Part shown: one piece after another, positions 6,589-11,819 of the stretch
Layout of the letters: every line of letters begins with the position of its first letter
Numbering within the stretch: the stretch's first letter is position 1
From: JADHMP01 sp964617385
GTDB lineage: Bacteria > Bacteroidota > Bacteroidia > Flavobacteriales > Flavobacteriaceae
Direction of reading: 5' to 3'
Assembly (NCBI GenBank): GCA_964617385.1
Contig: CAZTYX010000050.1
Span: forward strand, 1-11,819
DNA length: 11,819 bases
Made by a program: the position numbers and the translations under genes
Notes under the pieces: model-generated
Database searches by the model: none
Told to the model about the DNA's origin: nothing
The model's input: the letters and a program-made list of their open reading frames with translations, nothing else

Positions 6589-6596
6589 CAAAGATA
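6589..6596 (-). promoter_or_regulatory. Promoter -7 element for the salvage operon
   Basis: The minus strand reads TATCTTTG, a full TAnnTTTG match. It predicts transcription starting near 6585, about 35 nt before the chosen transferase start at 6548. No TTTG is seen 19 bp further upstream, where the sequence lies within the first codons of ahcY. The two opposite promoters overlap, so polymerases could interfere. No riboswitch fits in the short leader. Confidence 0.5.
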
Positions 6597-6601
6597 CAAC
6601 T

Positions 6602-7921
6602 ATGGAAACGAAAACGGCCCAACCCACCTCATACAAAGTAAAAGACATTGGTCTAGCTGCTTGGGGGCGTAAAGAAATTACGTTAGCAGAAAAAGAAATG
6701 CCTGGCTTGATGGCTTTACGTGAAGAGTTTGGTGCTGCACAACCCCTCAAAGGGGCGCGTATTGCGGGCTGTTTACACATGACCATTCAAACGGCCGTGC
6801 TCATTGAAACGTTGGTAGCTCTTGGCGCTGAAGTAACTTGGAGTTCATGTAATATTTTTTCTACCCAAGACCATGCTGCTGCAGCTATTGCTGCTGCAGG
6901 GATTCCCGTATATGCATGGAAAGGCATGAATGAAGAAGAATTTGACTGGTGTATAGAACAAACCCTATTTTTTGGAGAAGGGAAAGAACCTCTCAACATG
7001 ATTTTAGACGATGGAGGTGATTTAACCAATATGGTATTGGATCGCTATCCTGAGTTGGTAAAAAATATTAAAGGCCTTTCTGAGGAGACCACCACGGGGG
7101 TACACCGTTTATATGAACGCATGAAAAACGGCACCCTGCCATTGCCGGCAATAAATGTTAACGATTCAGTAACCAAATCAAAATTTGATAATAAATACGG
7201 TTGTAAAGAAAGCGCTGTGGATGCCATTAGACGTGCCACTGATGTGATGCTCGCTGGAAAAAGAGTGGTGGTTTGTGGTTATGGTGACGTGGGCAAAGGT
7301 ACTGCAGCTTCTTTTCGAGGCGCTGGAGCCATTGTGACGGTTACCGAAATTGACCCTATTTGTGCCTTACAAGCAGCCATGGATGGTTTTGAAGTAAAAA
7401 AATTAGCCACCGTAATTGCCACAGCTGACATTGTTTGTACGGCCACTGGAAATAAAGACATTCTTAGAAAAGAACACTTTTTAGCCATGAAAGACAAAGC
7501 TATTGTTTGTAACATTGGACACTTTGACAATGAAATTGACATGGCTTGGTTAAACGACAATTATGGGCAAACCAAATCTGAAATTAAACCGCAAGTGGAT
7601 CTCTATACCCTTGAGGAAGACAAACAACTGATTGTTTTGGCCGAAGGGCGTTTGGTTAATTTGGGTTGTGCCACTGGCCACCCCAGTTTTGTGATGAGCA
7701 ATTCATTTACTAACCAAACACTGGCGCAAATGGAACTTTGGCAACACCCTGAAAAATATGAAAACAAAGTGTATATGCTGCCAAAGCATTTGGATGAGAA
7801 AGTGGCGGCTTTGCATTTAGATCATTTGGGTGTGGAATTGGAATCGCTTTCAAAAGAACAAGCTGACTATATTGGAGTTACTGTTAAAGGGCCATATAAA
7901 CCTGATTATTATCGCTATTAA
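6602..7921 (+). CDS. ahcY: Adenosylhomocysteinase (S-adenosyl-L-homocysteine hydrolase)
   Basis: This enzyme reversibly hydrolyses S-adenosylhomocysteine to adenosine and homocysteine, relieving product inhibition of methyltransferases and feeding the methionine cycle. It is a cytoplasmic tetramer with tightly bound NAD. The 439-residue protein is full length. It shows 'SSCNIFSTQDHAAAAI' (81-96, family signature 1), 'GLSEETTTGVHRL' (158-170), 'NDSVTKSKFDNKYG' (187-200, with catalytic Lys and Asp), the NAD-binding 'GYGDVGKG' (226-233), 'NIGHFDNEID' (304-313) and the conserved C-terminal 'KPDYYRY', where the Lys and Tyr contact the NAD of a neighbouring subunit. The ATG at 6602 is supported by the promoter just upstream. 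It is a single-gene transcript ending in the terminator at 7941-7971. Confidence 0.99.
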   Translation: METKTAQPTSYKVKDIGLAAWGRKEITLAEKEMPGLMALREEFGAAQPLKGARIAGCLHMTIQTAVLIETLVALGAEVTWSSCNIFSTQDHAAAAIAAAGIPVYAWKGMNEEEFDWCIEQTLFFGEGKEPLNMILDDGGDLTNMVLDRYPELVKNIKGLSEETTTGVHRLYERMKNGTLPLPAINVNDSVTKSKFDNKYGCKESAVDAIRRATDVMLAGKRVVVCGYGDVGKGTAASFRGAGAIVTVTEIDPICALQAAMDGFEVKKLATVIATADIVCTATGNKDILRKEHFLAMKDKAIVCNIGHFDNEIDMAWLNDNYGQTKSEIKPQVDLYTLEEDKQLIVLAEGRLVNLGCATGHPSFVMSNSFTNQTLAQMELWQHPEKYENKVYMLPKHLDEKVAALHLDHLGVELESLSKEQADYIGVTVKGPYKPDYYRY

Positions 7922-7940
7922 TCGTAATACAATCCCAATT

Positions 7941-7971
7941 AAAAAGCCGAGGTTTATACCTCGGCTTTTTT
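7941..7971 (+). terminator. Rho-independent terminator of ahcY
   Basis: A 13-bp perfect stem, AAAAAGCCGAGGT (7941-7953) with ACCTCGGCTTTTT (7958-7970), closes the loop TTAT and is followed by a T-run. It lies 19 bp after the ahcY stop. The A-run on its left side would also give a T-run on the opposite strand, so it may work in both directions. Confidence 0.9.
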
Positions 7972-7975
7972 ATGC

Positions 7976-8005
7976 AAAAAAAAATCCTGCTCTAGGCAGG
8001 ATTTT
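7976..8005 (-). terminator. Rho-independent terminator of the rplU-rpmA operon
   Basis: On the minus strand, AAAATCCTGC and GCAGGATTTT form a 10-bp stem around a 5-nt loop (7991-7995). It is followed by a run of T formed by the nine A residues at 7976-7984. It lies 18 bp beyond the rpmA stop, back to back with the ahcY terminator. Confidence 0.88.
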
Positions 8006-8023
8006 GTTATAGATAAATCTTAG

Positions 8024-8284
8024 TTATGCTTGAAAAGGTTCAATAGAAACATACGATTTATTGTCTTTCTTTTTAGTGAATTTCACAATTCCGTCAACTT
8101 TAGCGTGAAGGGAATGGTCTTTTCCTAAATATACATTTTCACCAGGGTGATGCGCAGTACCACGTTGACGGATGATAATATTTCCGGCACGGGCTGCTTG
8201 TCCCCCAAAAATTTTAACGCCTAAGCGTTTCGATTCTGATTCTCTTCCGTTTTTTGAACTTCCGACTCCTTTTTTATGTGCCAT
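8024..8284 (-). CDS. rpmA: 50S ribosomal protein L27
   Basis: L27 is a large-subunit protein whose N-terminal tail reaches the peptidyl transferase centre. The 86-residue sequence starts 'MAHKKGVGSSKNGRESESKRLGV' and includes 'GGQAARAGNIIIRQRGT' and 'HPGENVYLGKDHSLHA', all diagnostic. Length is normal. The mature 'AHKKG' N-terminus follows the Met directly, so there is no cleavable N-terminal extension of the Firmicutes type. It lies 18 bp downstream of rplU in the usual L21-L27 operon and is followed by a terminator. Confidence 0.99.
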   Translation of the reverse strand: MAHKKGVGSSKNGRESESKRLGVKIFGGQAARAGNIIIRQRGTAHHPGENVYLGKDHSLHAKVDGIVKFTKKKDNKSYVSIEPFQA

Positions 8285-8302
8285 AATAGTTAATCTTTAG
8301 TA

Positions 8303-8824
8303 TTATTTAGACAAGGCTGCGATTAAATCTGCTTTTTTCATAGAAGAAATACCTTCAATGCCTTTGGCTTTCGCTTCTTCTTTTAGCTGGGCCACGGTCA
8401 TTGCTGAGAAATCTTTCTTTTCCGCTTTGGGTGCTGCCTTTTTGGCGGCGGGTGCTTTAACCACTGGTTTTGATTCTTTAGCAGGAGCTGCTTCCTTTTT
8501 GGCTTTAGCACCTGTGGCTTGAATTTTTTCGATCACTAATTCGGTTAACGCTTGACGGTGTCCATTTTTAACCCGATAGCCTTTTCTTCTTTTTTTCTTA
8601 AAAACAATTACTTTTTCGCCTTTAAGGTGGCTGATGATTTTGGCTTCAACAGAAGCTCCAGCGATAGCCGGGGCGCCTACAGTCACTTTTTTACCATCAT
8701 CTAACAGATATACTTGATCGAAAGAAACCTTGGCTCCTTCATTATCGGCTAAACGGTGTACAAAAAGCTTTTGGTCTTGTGCAACTTTAAATTGCTGCCC
8801 TGCTATTTCTACAATTGCATACAT
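8303..8824 (-). CDS. rplU: 50S ribosomal protein L21 with C-terminal SAP/Rho-N-like extension
   Basis: L21 binds 23S rRNA in the large subunit. Residues 1 to about 103 form a normal L21 domain ('MYAIVEIAGQQFKV', 'VIVFKKKRRKGYRVKNGHRQ', 'LTELVIEKI'). Typical L21 ends here. This protein continues for about 70 residues: an Ala/Lys/Pro-rich linker (104-138), then 'MTVAQLKEEAKAKGIEGISSMKKADLIAALSK' (142-173, described by its two predicted helices), which looks like a small SAP or Rho-N type nucleic-acid-binding domain. Extended L21 proteins occur in Bacteroidota, so this is probably a lineage trait and not an error. rplU is first in the operon, with its promoter about 21-49 bp upstream of the start codon, and rpmA follows. 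Confidence 0.97.
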   Translation of the reverse strand: MYAIVEIAGQQFKVAQDQKLFVHRLADNEGAKVSFDQVYLLDDGKKVTVGAPAIAGASVEAKIISHLKGEKVIVFKKKRRKGYRVKNGHRQALTELVIEKIQATGAKAKKEAAPAKESKPVVKAPAAKKAAPKAEKKDFSAMTVAQLKEEAKAKGIEGISSMKKADLIAALSK

Positions 8825-8844
8825 GCTATAATAATTTTGGAGGG

Positions 8845-8873
8845 CAAATATAGCCTTTTAAAAGAAATAACAA
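8845..8873 (-). promoter_or_regulatory. rplU-rpmA promoter
   Basis: On the minus strand, TATATTTG (8852 to 8845) matches the Bacteroidota -7 consensus TAnnTTTG. A TTG core (8873 to 8871) lies 18 bp upstream as the -33 element. The predicted start of transcription gives a leader of about 15 nt before the rplU ATG, too short for the L21 leader structures seen in some other bacteria. Confidence 0.65.
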
Positions 8874-8892
8874 GCACAATTTTTTGAATAAA

Positions 8893-9270
8893 TTATTGCT
8901 TCTTTAGGCTGTATTTTCCAGGACCTGCAAGATAGACCACTAAAAATGCAATAAAAAACAGAAGCGCCTTTTCTTTTCCCTTAAAAGGATCGTCGGCATG
9001 CACCACAAAGGTGATGAGTCCCATTGTGATAATACTAAAAAGGGAAGCCAAGCGCGTGTGATAGCCGATAATGATAAAGATGGGCGCGATAAATTCACCC
9101 AAAACAGCAAAAATCAGCGAGGGAACGGCACCCAAACCGAGGGGGTCTGCAAATTCGAAATTACCATTGATTAATTTGAGAAATTTTCCATAACCATGGG
9201 TCATTAAGCTTAGGGAAAAGGCCACACGTAGGAACAAAAGGGCTGTATTGGTGTAAGATTTTTTAAGCAT
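8893..9270 (-). CDS. DoxX family membrane protein
   Basis: This is a 125-residue inner-membrane protein with four hydrophobic helices (roughly 8-28, 45-68, 72-90 and 100-117). It has the family's early 'LRVAFSLSLMTHGYGKF' segment and 'LGEFIAPIFIIIGYHTRLASL'. DoxX-like proteins are widespread, short four-helix membrane proteins. Some are linked to quinol oxidation or redox stress, but most have no defined role, and none can be assigned here. It begins 35 bp after rfbB on the same strand, without a terminator between them, so it may be cotranscribed with the rhamnose genes. That is probably positional and not functional. Confidence 0.85.
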   Translation of the reverse strand: MLKKSYTNTALLFLRVAFSLSLMTHGYGKFLKLINGNFEFADPLGLGAVPSLIFAVLGEFIAPIFIIIGYHTRLASLFSIITMGLITFVVHADDPFKGKEKALLFFIAFLVVYLAGPGKYSLKKQ

Positions 9271-9305
9271 GATTCATTTGAATTTTATATGCAGAAAAAT
9301 ACAAA

Positions 9306-10304
9306 TTATCTGGTAAATTTTTCCAAAAAGTAGGCTACTGTTTTTGTCAAGCCTTTTTCAAAGGAGGTTTGTGGCTGCCATCCCAACTCGTTTTTAATTT
9401 TGGTGGTGTCAATAGCATAGCGATAATCGTGTCCTAAACGATCTTCCACAAAACGAATCAAAGCGGTTGAAGTGCCCACGGTTTGCCCCAATTGCTGGTC
9501 GGCTAAGGCAATTAAACTATGGACTAAATCTATATTTTTAATTTCATTATTGCCACCCACGGCATATGTATGACCTGTTTTTCCTTGATGAAAAATTAAA
9601 TCAATGGCTTGGGCATGGTCTTCCACATAGAGCCAATCGCGAATATTAGTTCCGGCGCCATATACAGGCAATGGCTTTTGTTCTACTATGTTTTTAATAA
9701 ACAATGGAATTAGCTTTTCTGGAAATTGGTGGGGGCCAAAGTTGTTGGAGCAGTTGGAGAGTACAACGGGGAGGCCATAGGTGTGGTAATATGCCCGCAC
9801 AAAATGATCGGAAGCCGCTTTGGATGCCGAATAAGGGGAACGCGGGTCGTAAGGGGTGGTCTCACAAAACATCCCTTCATCGTTTAAACTGCCAAAAACT
9901 TCATCGGTAGAAATGTGATAAAAGCGAGCGTCACTTGTTTTGCTCCAATGCATACGGCAAGCTTCCAACAAATGGAGGGTGCCCAAAACATTTGTTTTGG
10001 CAAAAGTCAGCGGATCTTTAATGGAATTATCTACATGCGACTCGGCTGCTAGGTGAATCACGGCATCAAAGGCATATTTTTCAAATAGCTTTTGAACTGC
10101 TATTGTTTCACGCAAATCAATTTTTTCAAAGCTGTAGTTAGGCGCTTGCTCCACAGCAGCCACGTTGTTTAAATCGGCGGCATAAGTGAGTGCGTCCCCA
10201 TTCACAATATGATAATGTGGATATTTTTTGACAAAAAGCTGTACCACATGGGAGCCAATAAATCCAGCTCCACCGGTAATCAATATGGTTTTTGTTTTAG
10301 CCAT
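9306..10304 (-). CDS. rfbB: dTDP-glucose 4,6-dehydratase
   Basis: This catalyses the second step of dTDP-L-rhamnose synthesis: NAD-dependent conversion of dTDP-glucose to dTDP-4-keto-6-deoxyglucose. It is a 332-residue extended short-chain dehydrogenase. The Rossmann motif 'TGGAGFIGSHV' is at 10-20, 'HLAAESHVDNSI' at 84-95, the catalytic 'STDEVFG' at 132-138 (Thr-Asp-Glu triad region) and 'YSASKAASDH' at 158-167 (YxxxK). 'NNFGPHQFPEKLIPLFI' follows, typical of RfbB and not of UDP-glucose epimerases. I chose the ATG at 10304, which overlaps the rfbD end by 8 bp; a TTG at 10316 would add four residues. It is third in the rfbC-rfbD-rfbB run. Confidence 0.97.
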   Translation of the reverse strand: MAKTKTILITGGAGFIGSHVVQLFVKKYPHYHIVNGDALTYAADLNNVAAVEQAPNYSFEKIDLRETIAVQKLFEKYAFDAVIHLAAESHVDNSIKDPLTFAKTNVLGTLHLLEACRMHWSKTSDARFYHISTDEVFGSLNDEGMFCETTPYDPRSPYSASKAASDHFVRAYYHTYGLPVVLSNCSNNFGPHQFPEKLIPLFIKNIVEQKPLPVYGAGTNIRDWLYVEDHAQAIDLIFHQGKTGHTYAVGGNNEIKNIDLVHSLIALADQQLGQTVGTSTALIRFVEDRLGHDYRYAIDTTKIKNELGWQPQTSFEKGLTKTVAYFLEKFTR

Positions 10305-11157
10305 GGTTGTATTCAAAACATTTCTTCAGAGCGGTCTGCCAAGAAGGAATAGACAAAGGTAGGGTGTTTTCAATTCTTTGGGTATCCAAGATACTATTTT
10401 TGGGGCGTTTAGCTGGAGTAGTGCAATCCTTGGAGGTGATGGGCACTATTACTGTTTGTAACCCTTTGATGGCAATAATTTCTTGCGCTAATTGATACCA
10501 AGTGGTGCTACCCTGGTTGGCAAAATGGTAGCAAGAGTGGTTCCAAAAGGCGGGGTTTTCAAGCTGCTCTAGAACCATTTGAGCTAAAGTAAGGCCCGAA
10601 GTAGGGCGTCCAAACTGATCGGCGATAACTTCAATTTTATTTTTTGTTTTCCCCAAGGCTATGATGGTGTTAACAAAATTCTTTCCAAAGGGGCTAAATA
10701 GCCAAGAAATGCGGAGCACAACAGCCGGAAATGGCGCCTCAAAAACCGCCTTCTCACCCTTTGCCTTTGACGTTCCATAGATGTTTAATGGATTTATGGA
10801 ATCTGTTTCTTGATAGGGTACTGTTGCGGTACCGTCAAAAACATAATCGGTAGAAAAATGGAGGAGTTTTAGTTGGCGGCTTTTACAAAAGGAGACAAGT
10901 TGCTCCACGCCCTTGCCATTGATTAAATATGCTTTATCCGAATCCTTTTCAGCGGCATCCACCGCAGTATAGGCTGCGCAATTAATAATGCCGTCGAAAG
11001 CTTTTTTATTATAAAATTTCTCCAGTGATTTTAGTTGCGTAATGTCTACGTCTTTGCGGGAAGCAAAATATAATTTGATGTTTGGAAACGATTTACTGAG
11101 GGCTTGAAAACAACTTCCCAGCTGTCCCTCGGCGCCTGTGACAAGATAACCAGCCAT
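10297..11157 (-). CDS. rfbD: dTDP-4-dehydrorhamnose reductase
   Basis: This performs the last step of dTDP-L-rhamnose synthesis, the NAD(P)H-dependent reduction of dTDP-4-keto-L-rhamnose. The 286-residue sequence has the Rossmann loop 'VTGAEGQLGS' (6-15), 'INCAAYTAVDAAE' (58-70), 'STDYVFDG' (102-109) and the catalytic 'YGTSK' (127-131). This is the standard RfbD/RmlD set, and the length is normal. Its ATG shares one base with the stop of rfbC (TAATG), and its end overlaps rfbB by 8 bp, so the three genes should be translationally coupled. Confidence 0.97.
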   Translation of the reverse strand: MAGYLVTGAEGQLGSCFQALSKSFPNIKLYFASRKDVDITQLKSLEKFYNKKAFDGIINCAAYTAVDAAEKDSDKAYLINGKGVEQLVSFCKSRQLKLLHFSTDYVFDGTATVPYQETDSINPLNIYGTSKAKGEKAVFEAPFPAVVLRISWLFSPFGKNFVNTIIALGKTKNKIEVIADQFGRPTSGLTLAQMVLEQLENPAFWNHSCYHFANQGSTTWYQLAQEIIAIKGLQTVIVPITSKDCTTPAKRPKNSILDTQRIENTLPLSIPSWQTALKKCFEYNHG

Positions 11158-11723
11158 TAGTCTTCTTCTTTAAAATTAAAGAGAGAAGCTTGGGCTAAAG
11201 GCGGATGGCCTTTATCTTTTTCTGACTGAATCCACAAACCCTTCTCCATTTGCCAATCAATACCTAGGCTGGGGTCATCGGGGGCAATGCTTCCTTCACT
11301 TTGAGGGGCGTAAAATTGGTCAACTTTATAAGTGAAAATTGACGTTTCACTCAATGTAATATAGCCGTGTGCAAAGCCTTGAGGGATAAAAAGTTGTAAT
11401 TTGTTTTTGTCACTCAATACCTGACTAAAATGCTGGCCAAAAGTGGGTGATCCCTTTCGAATATCCAGAATCACATCTAACACTTTTCCCTGTATAACAC
11501 CCACTAATTTAGATTGACTATGGGGTGGCAGTTGATAGTGCAAGCCTCTTAACACTCCTTTCTTGGAATGGGTGAGGTTATCTTGGCAAAAGGAAATCGC
11601 TTTTCCTATGGCGTTTTTAAATGCTTTTTGATTGTAGTGTTCTGTAAAACTTCCGCGGCTATCGGGGTGCGTTGTGGGTTGCAATAAAAACACTTCGCTA
11701 AAAGGGGTGTCCAGTACTTTCAC
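11157..11723 (-). CDS. rfbC: dTDP-4-dehydrorhamnose 3,5-epimerase
   Basis: This performs the third step of dTDP-L-rhamnose synthesis, the double epimerisation at C3 and C5 of the dTDP-4-keto-6-deoxy sugar. It is a 188-residue cupin with 'HPDSRGSFTEHYN' (19-31), 'GVLRGLHYQLPPHSQSKLV' (56-74, with the catalytic His at about 62), 'IPQGFAHGY' (113-121) and 'YKVDQFYAP' (132-140). The start is GTG at 11723: there is no ATG between the upstream in-frame stop and this codon, and 'MKVLDTPFSEVF' matches the usual family N-terminus. It is first in the visible rhamnose run. The gene for the first enzyme, rfbA, is not within 96 bp upstream and must lie outside the window. Confidence 0.96.
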   Translation of the reverse strand: MKVLDTPFSEVFLLQPTTHPDSRGSFTEHYNQKAFKNAIGKAISFCQDNLTHSKKGVLRGLHYQLPPHSQSKLVGVIQGKVLDVILDIRKGSPTFGQHFSQVLSDKNKLQLFIPQGFAHGYITLSETSIFTYKVDQFYAPQSEGSIAPDDPSLGIDWQMEKGLWIQSEKDKGHPPLAQASLFNFKEED

Positions 11724-11763
11724 TTTCTGGGTTTGGTTGGGTAAAATTAGTCAAATTTCTTTA

Positions 11764-11809
11764 CTCCCCTCTACAAAGAGGGGAGGGCACAACTTGTTGT
11801 GCAGGGGTG
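11764..11809. repeat. Double-hairpin palindromic element upstream of rfbC
   Basis: CTCCCCTCT (11764-11772) and AGAGGGGAG (11777-11785) form a perfect 9-bp stem with loop ACAA. Next to it, GCACAA (11787-11792) and TTGTGC (11797-11802) form a second stem with loop CTTG, followed by AGGGGTGT, which can also pair with the left-most ACTCCCCT with one mismatch. This looks like the dispersed intergenic palindromes found in many flavobacterial genomes. Only one copy is in the window and the right edge is cut off, so repeat status is inferred. It could also act as a terminator for a gene beyond the window. Confidence 0.5.
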
Positions 11810-11819
11810 TGTGATTTTG

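Noticed and set aside
6549..6599. Upstream in-frame ATG at 6599 as start of the transferase
   Set aside because: The extra 17 residues are not family-like and the predicted start of transcription lies downstream of this codon.
6869..6901. Repeated GCTGC/TGCAG pattern resembling a short tandem repeat
   Set aside because: It encodes the conserved Ala-rich part of the adenosylhomocysteinase signature (HAAAAIAAAG) and is explained by coding.
9271..9305. Possible separate promoter for the DoxX gene (TAATTTG on the minus strand)
   Set aside because: The match to TAnnTTTG is one base short and no -33 element is visible, so it is not supported.

Overview
The window looks like an ordinary chromosomal segment of a Bacteroidota bacterium, most likely Flavobacteriales. 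The signs are a SusC/OMR-style TonB-dependent receptor, DUF4301, an L21 protein with a C-terminal extension, an 'ISVELTLTPL' type PF01910 protein, AT-rich spacers without Shine-Dalgarno sequences, and several promoters matching the Bacteroidota consensus (TTTG / TAnnTTTG). No tRNA, rRNA, CRISPR array, transposase or phage gene was seen.

Region 1 (1-6600) is a vitamin-salvage locus, probably for thiamine. A five-gene minus-strand operon starts near 6585. It runs from a phosphopantetheinyl transferase, through a PF01910 thiamine-binding-family protein, a PnuC/PnuT-type vitamin transporter and a NadR-like P-loop kinase, to a DUF4301 protein. All junctions overlap or nearly touch. Just downstream, on the same strand, a TPP riboswitch (about 2881-2960) with its own promoter precedes a TonB-dependent outer-membrane receptor. 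Together the genes suggest outer-membrane capture, inner-membrane passage, phosphorylation trapping and cytoplasmic binding of thiamine or a thiamine precursor. The receptor converges on a 5'-truncated plus-strand gene of unknown function, with a 9-bp overlap of the stop ends.

Region 2 (6602-8005) holds ahcY (S-adenosylhomocysteine hydrolase), which is transcribed divergently from the salvage operon through overlapping promoters. It ends in a strong hairpin terminator, back to back with the terminator of the next, oppositely oriented operon.

Region 3 (8024-8852) is the rplU-rpmA ribosomal protein operon on the minus strand. Here L21 carries a basic, Ala/Lys-rich linker and a small SAP/Rho-N-like domain.

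Region 4 (8893-11819) is a minus-strand run of dTDP-L-rhamnose genes, rfbC-rfbD-rfbB, followed by a DoxX-family membrane protein. rfbA is not in the window. A double-hairpin palindromic element lies upstream of rfbC at the window's edge.

The most interesting parts are the thiamine locus (a candidate non-canonical kinase and a DUF4301 protein with nucleotidyltransferase-like motifs) and the expression platform downstream of the riboswitch.
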